Positions 1-6,620 of a stretch of DNA of 13,966 bases are shown here, one piece after another. The stretch's first letter is position 1. The number at the start of each line of letters is the position of its first letter. The position numbers and the translations under genes were made by a program. The stretch comes from PALSA-505 sp035308365 (GTDB taxonomy: Bacteria > Actinomycetota > Actinomycetes > Streptosporangiales > Streptosporangiaceae): the NCBI GenBank assembly GCA_035308365.1, contig DATGGU010000182.1:1-13966 (forward strand), written 5' to 3'. A model generated the notes under the pieces. That model searched no databases and was not told the origin of the DNA. It was given only the letters and a program-made list of their open reading frames with translations.

Positions 1-1
1 C

Positions 2-415
2 CTTGCCGCCGCCGCGAACGTGATGGCCCGCGACCCCGCCGCCCTGCAGTTGCGCCTGCTGCAGACCGTGGTCGAGGTGGCCGCCGAGAAGAACAGCACG
101 CTGGTCATGCCCGTTCCGGTCGAGCTGCTCAGGTTCTTCGAGAAGAACGCGCCGCCTCCCCAGGGAGAATCGCGCGCCGCCCCCGAAGACCTGGGTGATG
201 CCGAAGTCCAGGCGGCCGAGGCGGCCATCGAGCACGCGCCCGGGCACGACGCGCTCGGCCAACCGGACATCCCGCCGGTCCCCGAGGTCGAGGCCCCGCC
301 GGTCCCCGAGCTGGAGAAGGGCTCGGCCGGTGACACCGCGGCCGAGGCCAGCGCGGCGGAGGGAGACGGAGCGGCCAGCCCCGAACCCGACCCGGTAAGC
401 CGCCCACAACCCTGA
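2..415 (+). CDS. SPFH/Band 7 (slipin-type) protein, C-terminal part
   Basis: The frame is already open at the left edge, so the 5' end lies outside the window; 137 residues are visible. The first residues (LAAAANVMARDPAALQLRLL, then QTVVEVAAEKNSTLVMPVPV) are the characteristic end of the SPFH/Band 7 domain of bacterial slipin or stomatin-like membrane scaffold proteins, where a conserved alpha-helical stretch ends in STLVMP-x-P-V-E-LL. After ELLRFFEKNAP (about residue 50) comes a low-complexity acidic Pro/Ala/Glu tail of about 85 residues, including two PPVPE motifs, probably a disordered cytoplasmic tail. Family members anchor by an N-terminal membrane segment, not visible here. A GTG at 20 exists, but it lies inside conserved domain sequence and is unlikely to be the real start. 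Family assignment is from recognition of the motif; function is inferred. Confidence 0.72.
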   Translation, partial: LAAAANVMARDPAALQLRLLQTVVEVAAEKNSTLVMPVPVELLRFFEKNAPPPQGESRAAPEDLGDAEVQAAEAAIEHAPGHDALGQPDIPPVPEVEAPPVPELEKGSAGDTAAEASAAEGDGAASPEPDPVSRPQP

Positions 416-465
416 CCTGAACCCCGGCTCCCCACCATTCCCAAGCCGGTCCCCCGGTCCCTCTT

Positions 466-661
466 GGCGGTGGATCCGGGTTTCATCCGCCACCCGAGGG
501 TGTCGAACCGGGTTTTGTCCGCCACAGCGCCCCTGCCAACTCCGTCGATGTCCCATCGACCGGCATTACCATGGCGGTCAAACCGGGTTTCGTCCGCCAC
601 CTGAGGGTGTCGAACCGGGTTTTGTCCGCCACTTGAGGCGGTGGATCCGGGTTTCGTCCCC
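466..661. repeat. Phased array of an 18-bp direct repeat
   Basis: The gene-free stretch 416-777 is dominated by five same-orientation copies of CCGGGTTTyrTCCGCCAC at 476-493, 508-525, 583-600, 615-632 and a truncated one at 647-661. Start-to-start spacings are 32, 75, 32 and 32 bp, close to whole numbers of DNA helical turns. Two larger blocks, 476-525 and 583-632, match at 48 of 50 positions, and a 19-bp block starting GGCGGTGGATCC recurs at 466-484 and 637-655. Several copies are flanked by bases that can pair with the repeat (for example GGTGGAT with ATCCGCC around 470-490). A separate 12-mer, CCATCGACCGGC, occurs at 553-564 and 694-705. No reading frame fits the array. It may be a protein-binding array or the multi-repeat end of a lost transposon; neither is demonstrated. 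Confidence 0.85.
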
Positions 662-777
662 TTGGGGCGGGGGGTGGATGGGATGTTGAGGTGCCATCGA
701 CCGGCTTCGGGGTGCTTACTGGGCGGGCTGGAGGTGGTGGCTGGTGACGTTGGTGGGGTGTTGGTTAGGGTTTCGGC

Positions 778-933
778 ATGCAGAAATGGGAGTACCTGAC
801 GGCGCCGCTGCTGGTGCACAACACCAAGATGATCCTGGACAACTTCGGGGATGACGGCTGGGAGCTCGTGGCCGTGGTACCCGGGCCCAACCCGGAGAAC
901 CTGGTGGCCTACCTGAAGCGGCCGAAACAGTGA
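778..933 (+). CDS. DUF4177 domain small protein
   Basis: A 51-residue ORF starts at ATG 778. The sequence MQKWEYLTAPLLVHN, with GDDGWELVAVVPGPNPENL further on, matches the DUF4177 pattern: a WEY start, a central DGWELV motif and a C-terminal LVAYLKR beta strand. Proteins of this type are about 50-60 residues, so this is full length. Biochemical function is not established. The stop overlaps the GTG start of the RidA gene by four bases (GTGA, 930-933), so the two are very probably translationally coupled. A good Shine-Dalgarno is not obvious; the leader is rich in GGTG/GGTT. It is the first gene of the operon running to 3117. Confidence 0.85.
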   Translation: MQKWEYLTAPLLVHNTKMILDNFGDDGWELVAVVPGPNPENLVAYLKRPKQ

Positions 934-1451
934 GCCCAGCGAGCGAGGGCAGTGCTTCCGTTGCCGGAAACACACCCTCCGGCGATGCCACGCCGCAGGA
1001 GCGGCTGGCCGCGCTCGGCCTCGAACTGCCTGAGGTGGTGCCCCCCGTCGCGGCCTACGTGCCGGCGGTGCGGACCGGTTCCTACGTCTACACCGCCGGC
1101 CAGCTCCCGATGGCCGACGGCAAGCTGCTGGCCACCGGCAAGGTCGGAGCCGAGGTCAGCGAAGACCAGGCGGCACGGCTGGCCGCCACCTGTGCGCTGA
1201 ACGCGCTGGCCGCAGTGGCCTCGGTGGCGGGCGGGCTGGCGGCCATCCGCCGCGTCGTCAAGGTGACCGGCTTCGTCGCCAGCGCTCCGGGTTTCACCGG
1301 CCAGCCCACGGTGGTCAACGGCGCCAGCGAGTTGCTGCTGGACGTGCTGGGCGAGGCGGGACGGCACGCCAGGAGCGCGGTCGGCGTGGCGGTGCTGCCA
1401 CTGGACGCACCCGTCGAGGTCGAGCTGATCGCTGAAGTCGACGGCGACTGA
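930..1451 (+). CDS. RidA family (YjgF/YER057c/UK114) deaminase-like protein
   Basis: A 173-residue protein starts at GTG 930, overlapping the upstream stop by four bases. RidA enzymes hydrolyse reactive enamine/imine intermediates made by PLP enzymes such as threonine dehydratase. Visible family features are GSYVYTAGQLPMADGKL (about residues 50-66), a central helix region (DQAARLAATCALNALAAVAS) and the C-terminal ARSAVGVAVLPLDAPVEVEL, which contains the conserved Arg (R148) that binds the substrate carboxylate in characterised RidA proteins. The first 20-25 residues are an Ala/Ser/Gly-rich extension before the usual start of the fold near ERLAALGLELPEV; there is no better start near it, and the overlap supports GTG 930. 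The variant belongs to the longer actinobacterial RidA-like group rather than the 128-residue E. coli type, so its substrate is uncertain. Confidence 0.9.
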   Translation: MSPASEGSASVAGNTPSGDATPQERLAALGLELPEVVPPVAAYVPAVRTGSYVYTAGQLPMADGKLLATGKVGAEVSEDQAARLAATCALNALAAVASVAGGLAAIRRVVKVTGFVASAPGFTGQPTVVNGASELLLDVLGEAGRHARSAVGVAVLPLDAPVEVELIAEVDGD

Positions 1452-1489
1452 TCCGCGAAGGAGGCGCCGCCATCGGGCGCAGGAGGTTG

Positions 1490-2314
1490 ATGCTGCCCAC
1501 AGCCCTCGCGGCCAGGGTGCGGGCGGCGGTCGAAGCGGGCACGCCGCCGATGGAGCCGCGCGACTCCGCCACGGTGATGCTGCTGCGCCCCAGCATCGGG
1601 GGCCCAGGCATTGAGGTCTACATGCTGAGGCGCCGCCGCAGCATGTCCTTCGCCGCCGGTGCCTACGCCTATCCTGGCGGCTCCGTGGACAGCAGAGACA
1701 CCGACGCCGGGATCTCCTGGACCGGCCCGGACGTGACCCAGTGGGCCGGCTGGCTGGGCGCCACCCCCGAACTGGCCCGGGGCCTGGTCTGCGCCGCCGT
1801 GCGGGAGACCTTCGAGGAGTCCGGCGTCCTGCTGGCCGGCGCATCCGCACGCGACACGAACGTGCCGCCACCGGCGGTGCTGGAGCCGGACCGCCTGTCC
1901 CTGCTCGGCAGGTCGCTGTCGCTGGCCGGCCTCCTGGCCAAGCATCGCCTGGTGCTGCGATCCGACCTGCTCAAACCCTGGGCCAGGTGGGTCACCCCAG
2001 AGCTGGAGGGCCGCCGCTACGACACCAGGTTCTTCGCCGCCGTCCTTCCCGACGGCCAGCACCCCTGGGAAATCCGCGACGAAGCCGACGAACTGGCCTG
2101 GCTCACCCCGGCCACCGTCCTGGCCGCGGCCGCCAACGGCGAAGCCACCCTCATGCCCCCAACGGCCGTCACCCTGTCCGAACTGGCCGCATGTGCCGAC
2201 CCGCCGGCCGCGCTGGCAACCCCGCGCCACATCACGCCGCTTCGCCCCCAGATCAGGCTGGAAGACGACGGGGCGTGGCTGTACATGCCGCCCGGCGTGG
2301 AGTACCCGCTGTGA
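1490..2314 (+). CDS. NUDIX hydrolase with interrupted Nudix box (NUDT19-like)
   Basis: A 274-residue protein. NUDIX enzymes cleave nucleoside-diphosphate-X bonds; members of this shape include CoA diphosphatases and NUDT19-like proteins. YPGGSVDS (G63-G64) gives the first half of the Nudix box, and V-R105-E106-T-F-E109-E110-S-G supplies the metal-binding REUxEExG half. The gap between the halves is about 27 residues longer than in the canonical 23-residue box, as in NUDT19-type proteins. WVTPE and the C-terminal RPQIRLEDDGAWLYMPPG are typical of this actinobacterial group. ATG 1490 has AGGAGG at 1481-1486, only 3 bases away; a second purine tract (GAAGGAGG, 1457-1464) suits an ATC codon at 1472, so the exact start is uncertain. 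The last four bases (GTGA) overlap the MBL gene start. Substrate cannot be predicted. Confidence 0.88.
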   Translation: MLPTALAARVRAAVEAGTPPMEPRDSATVMLLRPSIGGPGIEVYMLRRRRSMSFAAGAYAYPGGSVDSRDTDAGISWTGPDVTQWAGWLGATPELARGLVCAAVRETFEESGVLLAGASARDTNVPPPAVLEPDRLSLLGRSLSLAGLLAKHRLVLRSDLLKPWARWVTPELEGRRYDTRFFAAVLPDGQHPWEIRDEADELAWLTPATVLAAAANGEATLMPPTAVTLSELAACADPPAALATPRHITPLRPQIRLEDDGAWLYMPPGVEYPL

Positions 2315-3117
2315 CCGCCCCCATCGACGGCTCCGGCACCGCCCGCGCCCGCTGCGTTCTGGCCCCCAACCCCTCGCTCATGACCCTGGACGGGACCAAC
2401 ACCTGGATCATCGCCGAGCCCGGATCGCCCTCCGCGGTCATCGTCGATCCCGGTCCGGCCGACGAGGCCCATCTCCGCCGGGTGGCCGGCATAGCGACGG
2501 CGGAAGACCGCATCGTAAAAACAATCGTGCTGACCCATGGCCACCCAGATCATTCCGCAGGTGCCAAACGCCTGGCGGAGCTGACCGCGGCGCCCGTCCT
2601 GGCCGCCGATCCGGCCCACCGCCTCAATTCCGCCGGGCTGGCGCCGGGCGACACGATCACCACCGCAGGCTGCGCCATCGAGGTGGTCCCCACCCCCGGC
2701 CACTCCGCCGACTCGGTCAGCTTCCTCATCCCGGCCGACAACGTCCTGCTGACCGGCGACACCGTCCTGGGCCGGGGCACCACAGTCATCGCCGGTGATG
2801 GGAACCTGGGCGACTACCTCCGCTCCCTGGACCGGCTCCGAACCCTGGCCAACGGCCTGACCGCCCTCCTGCCCGGCCACGGCCCGGTCCTGCCCAACCC
2901 GGTCGAAACGCTCGACTACTACATCGCCCACCGCAAGGAGCGCCTAGCCGAAATCACCGCCGCCCTGGCCGCGGGCGACCGCACTCCAGCCGGCATCGTC
3001 GCCCGCGTCTACGCCAATGTGGACCCTGAACTCTGGCCCTTCGCCCAATGGTCAGTCCGGGCACAGCTCGAGTACCTGGCCGAGCGAAACGAACTCCCGC
3101 CAGGTGTTCAGCTCTGA
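2311..3117 (+). CDS. MBL-fold metallo-hydrolase (LACTB2-like)
   Basis: A 268-residue protein starts at GTG 2311 inside the NUDIX stop (GTGA overlap); although the frame stays open upstream, that part is a shadow of the NUDIX gene. Metal ligands of the metallo-beta-lactamase fold are all present: THGHPDH (H76, H78, D80, H81), TPGHSADS (H131), LTGDTVLG (D150) and LPGHGP (H190). The early APNPSLMTLDGTNTWII and late C-terminal helical segment (YYIAHRKERLAEI, then VYANVDPELWPFAQWSVRAQ) resemble the LACTB2-like hydrolase group. It is probably a zinc-dependent cytoplasmic hydrolase or nuclease; the substrate is not known. It ends the DUF4177-RidA-NUDIX-MBL operon and converges on crp with a 5-bp gap, leaving no room for a terminator between them. 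Confidence 0.9.
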   Translation: MTAPIDGSGTARARCVLAPNPSLMTLDGTNTWIIAEPGSPSAVIVDPGPADEAHLRRVAGIATAEDRIVKTIVLTHGHPDHSAGAKRLAELTAAPVLAADPAHRLNSAGLAPGDTITTAGCAIEVVPTPGHSADSVSFLIPADNVLLTGDTVLGRGTTVIAGDGNLGDYLRSLDRLRTLANGLTALLPGHGPVLPNPVETLDYYIAHRKERLAEITAALAAGDRTPAGIVARVYANVDPELWPFAQWSVRAQLEYLAERNELPPGVQL

Positions 3118-3122
3118 CAGCT

Positions 3123-3806
3123 TCAGCGCGCCCGCTTCCGGAGCCGGTCCGTATCGATCAGCACGACTGACCGGGCCGACAGATGAATCCAGCCCCGGGC
3201 CACGAAGTCGGCCAGCGCCTTGTTCACGGTTTCCCGTGAAGCGCCGACGAGCTGGGCCAGTTCCTCCTGGGTCAGGTCATGGTTCACGTGCAGGCCGTCG
3301 TCCTGCTGTTCGCCGAAGCGGCCGGCCAGATCGAGCAGTTGTTTCGCCACCCGGCCTGGCACGTCGGTGAAGACGAGGTCGGCCATGACGTCGTTGGCCC
3401 GGCGCAGCCGCTGGGCGAGCGCGCGCAGCAGGTGCTTCGCGACGTCTGGCCGGTCTTCCAGCCATTTATCCAGTTTGTCGTGGGCGAGCGCAGCTAGGCG
3501 CGCGTCGGTGACGGCCGAGGCGCTCGCTGTGCGCGGGCGCGGGTCGAAGAGCGAAAGCTCGCCAAACATTTCGCCGGGGCCGATGACGCTGAGCAGGTTC
3601 TCCCTGCCATCCGGCGCGGCCCTGGTGAGTTTGATCTTGCCGTCCAGCACAACGTACAGGCGATCGCCGTCGTCACCCTCGCCGAACAGCCGCTCACCCC
3701 GGCTGAGTTCGACGTCCGTCATCCATGACCGCAGCGCCCGCGCGCCGTCAGAGTCCAGCGCCTCGAACAAGGGCGCTCGACTCAGCACGTCATCGCGGTT
3801 GTCCAC
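3123..3806 (-). CDS. crp: Crp/Fnr family transcriptional regulator (Crp)
   Basis: A 227-residue cAMP-receptor-type regulator. The N-terminal cyclic-nucleotide-binding beta barrel shows GDRLYVVLDGKIKL, DGRENLLSVIGPGEMFGELS and the phosphate-cassette-like LFDPRPRTAS; the C-terminal winged helix-turn-helix is DLTQEELAQLVGASRETVNK. The latter is near-identical to actinobacterial Crp proteins (Rv3676 and Streptomyces Crp type), which control development, resuscitation and secondary metabolism. I chose GTG 3806 because GGGAGGG lies about 4-5 bases upstream on the minus strand and the protein then begins just before the conserved DDVLSRAPLF; the frame extends 11 codons further to an ATG at 3839 without a better ribosome site. 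Its 3' end faces the MBL gene 5 bp away; its 5' end is divergent from the NlpC/P60 gene, so the 183-bp region between them should hold both promoters. Confidence 0.93.
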   Translation of the reverse strand: MDNRDDVLSRAPLFEALDSDGARALRSWMTDVELSRGERLFGEGDDGDRLYVVLDGKIKLTRAAPDGRENLLSVIGPGEMFGELSLFDPRPRTASASAVTDARLAALAHDKLDKWLEDRPDVAKHLLRALAQRLRRANDVMADLVFTDVPGRVAKQLLDLAGRFGEQQDDGLHVNHDLTQEELAQLVGASRETVNKALADFVARGWIHLSARSVVLIDTDRLRKRAR

Positions 3807-3856
3807 CGGACCCTCCCGGGCACATGAGGTTGAGTACAAGTGTTGCGCATCTACTA

Positions 3857-3902
3857 GCTAGCGCGCGAGCAGCGAATATTCCGGGCTCGCTGGAAGGCTA
3901 GC
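3857..3902. promoter_or_regulatory. Two-tier dyad between crp and the NlpC/P60 gene
   Basis: GCTAGC at 3857-3862 pairs with GCTAGC at 3897-3902, and inside it GCGAGC at 3865-3870 pairs with GCTCGC at 3885-3890, leaving a 14-nt loop that contains AATATT. The element lies about 50 bp upstream of the chosen crp start and about 90 bp upstream of the NlpC/P60 start. It may be an operator for either divergent gene or a structure in the crp leader. It does not match a TGTGA-N6-TCACA Crp box. Confidence 0.4.
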
Positions 3903-3949
3903 CGCGACTCGCCCGACCTCATATCTCTCACGTTTTGAATTCGATTCAT

Positions 3950-3968
3950 TACAATGCGTAAGCATTGT
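3950..3968 (+). promoter_or_regulatory. Probable -10 region with overlapping palindrome upstream of NlpC/P60 gene
   Basis: An AT-rich patch (3930-3968) in otherwise GC-rich DNA contains TACAAT at 3950-3955, a good -10 hexamer. A perfect inverted repeat, ACAATGC-GTAA-GCATTGT (3951-3968), covers this hexamer and the expected start of transcription. The position suggests a repressor operator. No convincing -35 is present at 17 bp. Inference only. Confidence 0.4.
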
Positions 3969-3989
3969 CGCACGGTTCGGGGGGACGGG

Positions 3990-5342
3990 ATGCGTGGTCG
4001 GCAGCGGGGTGACGGTCCGGTCACAGTTAGTGTGCACAAGACCGTGGCGGGCAAGCGCAGGGTGATGCGGATGGTGCTCGCCTGTGGGCTGGCGACCTGC
4101 TCGCTGCTCGCCGCTGCGGCGGATGGGCAGCCAGGCTGGGCACGGGTGTCGAGCCCGGCTCCGCCCAGCGCCGGCGCGGTGTCGGCGGCGGCCGGGCAGG
4201 TCAGCAAGCGGGCGGCGGAACTCAACGCGGCCCGGGTGCAGCTCGCCGCCGACAATGCCAGGCTGGCCCGCCTCCGGGTCCAGGCCGAGCAGGTTATCGA
4301 GCGCTACGACCAGGCCATAGTGAACGAGCATCAGGCGGCGCTCGCCTACCAGGCGGCACAAAAACGCCTGGCCAAAGCGCAGAGTGCCGAGCTCGCCAGC
4401 CGCCGCCAGGTCGCCGGGATGGCCGCGCAGGACTACGAGGCGGGCGGCGGGTTCGGCACGCTGGCGGCGATGCTCGGCAACTCGGGCGGGCCGCAGGCCT
4501 TCGCCGAGGGGGCCGCCGCCGAGCAGCAGATCGCCCAGGAGGGGGTGGACCTGCTCTCCCAGAATCAGGCGGCCAAGATCGTGACCGGGGTGTTCCGGGC
4601 GCAGGCCCGCCGTGAACTGACCGCCGAGCAGGCAGCGGCCAGGAAGGCGGCCGCACTCAAGGCGGCGATCCTGGCGGCGGTCGCCCGGCAGCAGGCCGCC
4701 GTACGGGCCAGCGAGGCGAGCACAAGGCGGCTCGAAGCCGCGCTCGGTGCCGCCAAGGCGCATGAGTACCAGCTGGAGCAGGCCAGGCAGCAGGCCCTGG
4801 CGGCGGAACAGGCCAGGCAGCAGGCCCTGGCGGCGGAACAGGCCCGGCAGCAGGCCCTGGCGGCACAGCAGGTGCGGGCCGAGAGCCCGGTCACCTCCCC
4901 GCCCAGCCCGGGGGCGGGCTACTCCTACGGGGGCTGGCCGTCGGCCTACTCGCTGGCCCAGGGCGCCAGCGCCGCGCAGGGCAACATAGCAGCCAACTGG
5001 GCGCTCACCCAGATCGGCAAGCCCTACGTGTGGGGCGGCGCGGGCCCCTATTCCTATGACTGCTCGGGGCTGACCATGGACGCCTGGGCGCAGGCCGGGG
5101 TCAACCTGCTGCACTGGACGGGTTACCAGTGGCCGTCGGGACCGCACATCCCGCTCGACCAGCTGCGCCGGGGGGACCTGGTGTTCTATGCCACCGACAC
5201 CTCAGACCCGGCAACCATCCACCATGTCGGCATCTACATCGGCAACGGCGAGATGGTGGACGCCCCTTACACCGGCGTCGACGTCCGGATCGACAGCATC
5301 TACTGGCCAGGCCTGATCGGGGCGACCCGCCCGGCCGGCTGA
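3990..5342 (+). CDS. Secreted NlpC/P60 peptidoglycan peptidase with coiled-coil stalk
   Basis: A 450-residue protein. ATG 3990 is preferred over an in-frame ATG at 3954 because GGGGGGACGGG precedes it and the upstream ATG sits inside a palindrome. A basic N-terminus (VAGKRRVMR) followed by MVLACGLATCSLLAAAADG looks like a Sec signal peptide. Residues about 60-310 are Ala/Gln/Arg-rich helical coiled coil, as in RipA-like and Streptomyces NlpC/P60 proteins. The C-terminal domain (about 330-450) has WALTQIGKPYVWGGAGPYSYDCSGL with the catalytic Cys358 and HHVGIYIGNGEM with His412; family members cleave peptide stems of peptidoglycan, often between D-Glu and the third residue. Three tandem QARQQALAAE units end the stalk. 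After the stop a short hairpin, CGGCC-AGC-GGCCG (5355-5367), is a weak terminator candidate; otherwise 5343-5567 holds nothing recognisable. Confidence 0.92.
   Translation: MRGRQRGDGPVTVSVHKTVAGKRRVMRMVLACGLATCSLLAAAADGQPGWARVSSPAPPSAGAVSAAAGQVSKRAAELNAARVQLAADNARLARLRVQAEQVIERYDQAIVNEHQAALAYQAAQKRLAKAQSAELASRRQVAGMAAQDYEAGGGFGTLAAMLGNSGGPQAFAEGAAAEQQIAQEGVDLLSQNQAAKIVTGVFRAQARRELTAEQAAARKAAALKAAILAAVARQQAAVRASEASTRRLEAALGAAKAHEYQLEQARQQALAAEQARQQALAAEQARQQALAAQQVRAESPVTSPPSPGAGYSYGGWPSAYSLAQGASAAQGNIAANWALTQIGKPYVWGGAGPYSYDCSGLTMDAWAQAGVNLLHWTGYQWPSGPHIPLDQLRRGDLVFYATDTSDPATIHHVGIYIGNGEMVDAPYTGVDVRIDSIYWPGLIGATRPAG
4779..4868 (+). repeat. 30-bp tandem repeat coding for coiled-coil decapeptide
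   Basis: Three head-to-tail 30-bp units at 4779-4808, 4809-4838 and 4839-4868, in frame with the NlpC/P60 gene, encode QARQQALAAE, QARQQALAAE and QARQQALAAQ. The first two are identical at all 30 positions and the third differs at only a few, so expansion is recent compared with the rest of the stalk. Gain or loss of a unit would change stalk length without breaking the frame. Confidence 0.9.
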
Positions 5343-5567
5343 CCCGGGTTCTCGCGGCCAGCGGCCGAGTTCGGCCCGGTCGCCCATCGCGATCTGCCCC
5401 GGTTCCACCGCTGGTCGCGCTCGTCCACCCGGATCAGCGACCCGAAGGCGCCTTGGCGATGAAAAGCGATGCCGAGCGTGGCGGATCTGGTCCGTCGCAG
5501 CGCCTCTTAGCCATCATTACGATGCCACGGCCGTATGGCTCACGCAGCCCTCGCGGCTCCCTGGATG

Positions 5568-5999
5568 TCAGCGGTCCTGGCCGGTGGGAAGCGGCACCAG
5601 GTCGGGTTGGACCCAGCCGGATTTCGCCTCGGCGGTCGCCAGTGTGGATGACCGGTAGTGCCGGGCCAGCAGCCGCTTGTCGAGCAGCGCCGGGTACCGC
5701 TCGGCGAACGCGTCGAAGCCGGTGTCGCCGCCGCCCACCGCGTGGTAGCCGACCAGCTCGACCCAGGCCCGGCTGACCGTCGCGTGGTACTTCTGCGGCG
5801 CACCGGCGTAGCGAGCGGTGCGCCGGATCCCCTCGCTCACCATCGCGATCGCGGCGCTGGTCCCGTACCGGCGCACCGCGAGCCAGGTCAGGTGGATGTG
5901 CTGGCGATGACCGAACCGGTCCGCCCGGGCCATGACCTCGGCCATCAGCGCATCGAACTCGTGCCCATCGGCATGGGCCGCCGCCGGGTGGTGGCTCAT
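5568..5999 (-). CDS. Conserved hypothetical protein, 143 aa
   Basis: A 143-residue ORF whose ATG (5997-5999) overlaps the stop of the upstream RibD-C gene by four bases (ATGA), so it is the second gene of a minus-strand operon. The N-terminus is His-rich (MSHHPAAAHADGHEF). FGHRQHIHLTWLAVRRYG, GIRRTARYAGAPQKYHATVS and the C-terminal HYRSSTLATAEAKSGWVQPD resemble a widespread actinobacterial family of unknown function that I recognise only as hypothetical. The regularly placed His residues (H31, H34 and H36 region, and KYHAT) could bind metal, but nothing in the sequence proves it. No signal peptide or membrane segment is present. It converges on the NlpC/P60 gene with a 225-bp gap. Codon use is typical of the neighbours, supporting that it is real. 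Confidence 0.8.
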   Translation of the reverse strand: MSHHPAAAHADGHEFDALMAEVMARADRFGHRQHIHLTWLAVRRYGTSAAIAMVSEGIRRTARYAGAPQKYHATVSRAWVELVGYHAVGGGDTGFDAFAERYPALLDKRLLARHYRSSTLATAEAKSGWVQPDLVPLPTGQDR

Positions 6000-6550
6000 G
6001 GTCCGGCCTCGGCCGGCTCGTAGCTCAGCCGTACGACGCCCGAACTGAACGTTGTGGTCCCGATCAGGCGCAGCCGGACGGGCAGCCGGCCGGCGTGGAA
6101 AGGGCGCACGCCGTCGCCCCAGACGACCGGGTACAACCAGAACCGCACCTCATCGACGAGGCCGTGGCGGGCGAGTTCGCCGGCCAGTTCGCCGCAGCCG
6201 CAGGACAGCAGGTTGCCGGTGTGCTCTCGCTTGAGTTCCGCCACCCGCTCCACCACGTCGCCCTCGATCAGCGTCGCGTTCCACCGCAGCGGCGGCTTCA
6301 GCGTCCGCGAGGCCACGTACTTCGGCATGGCGTTCATCCGGTGGGCGAATGCCTCCGGGTCGGTCGTCATCGTGGGCCAGGCCCCGCTCAGCCCGGTGTA
6401 GGTTTCGCGGCCGAGCAGCAGCGCATCCGCCGTCATCAGCTCATCCCAGGACGCGGCCATGCCGCCCTCGAACTTCGGATCGAACCAGCCCTCTATCTGG
6501 TCCATGACGGCGTCCGCAGTCATCCTCGCCGACACGATCAGTCGTCCCAT
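5996..6550 (-). CDS. Dihydrofolate reductase / RibD C-terminal family protein
   Basis: A 184-residue protein starting at ATG 6550 with GGAGGA about 7 bases upstream on the minus strand; the frame is open further upstream but that part crosses a terminator-like hairpin. The beginning MGRLIVSARMTADAVMD, then ADALLLGRETYTGLSGAWP, and the C-terminal LLSCGCGELAGELARHGLVD followed by EVRFWLYPVVWGDGVRPF fit the RibD C-terminal/DHFR-like NADPH-binding fold (GxGxLaxxLxxxGLVDExxL with PVxxGxGxxxF). Most such stand-alone proteins are uncharacterised reductases and are not the housekeeping FolA. The normal glycine-rich motif reads CGCGEL here, with two Cys instead of the common G-S-G. Its stop overlaps the start of the 143-aa protein gene, so the two are probably co-translated. 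A second, only distantly similar family member lies at 12460-13038. Confidence 0.88.
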   Translation of the reverse strand: MGRLIVSARMTADAVMDQIEGWFDPKFEGGMAASWDELMTADALLLGRETYTGLSGAWPTMTTDPEAFAHRMNAMPKYVASRTLKPPLRWNATLIEGDVVERVAELKREHTGNLLSCGCGELAGELARHGLVDEVRFWLYPVVWGDGVRPFHAGRLPVRLRLIGTTTFSSGVVRLSYEPAEAGP

Positions 6551-6580
6551 CTGTGTTTCCTCCGCCGTTGCTGCGGGCCG

Positions 6581-6606
6581 GCCGGCCCAGCACAGGCTGG
6601 GCCGGC
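6581..6606 (-). terminator. Terminator-like hairpin downstream of methyltransferase gene
   Basis: A perfect 11-bp inverted repeat (GCCGGCCCAGC, loop ACAG, GCTGGGCCGGC) lies 15 bp past the methyltransferase stop and 30 bp before the RibD-C start on the minus strand. No U-tract follows, which is common for actinobacterial terminators. It would insulate the RibD-C operon from the methyltransferase transcript. Confidence 0.65.
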
Positions 6607-6620
6607 GGCGGTTGCCGGAA

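Noticed and set aside
466..661. CRISPR array
   Set aside because: Intervals between copies are 14 and 57 bases and partly conserved themselves, there are no unique spacers and no cas genes.
909..2931. Long minus-strand frames (909-1871, 1088-2230, 2017-2931)
   Set aside because: They are antisense to the RidA, NUDIX and MBL genes, which have clear family motifs; composition is Arg/Gly/Pro-rich as expected for shadow frames in high-GC DNA.
3840..3910. Crp operator controlling its own gene
   Set aside because: No TGTGA-N6-TCACA or close variant is present; the dyad found has a different sequence.
3840..3989. c-di-AMP (ydaO-type) riboswitch upstream of the NlpC/P60 gene
   Set aside because: Such riboswitches often precede actinobacterial cell-wall hydrolase genes, but the leader here is short and lacks the conserved blocks of that class.
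5343..5567. Extra small gene or RNA between the NlpC/P60 gene and the 143-aa gene
   Set aside because: Frames here lack ribosome sites and family motifs, and no tRNA-like cloverleaf or strong terminator is visible.
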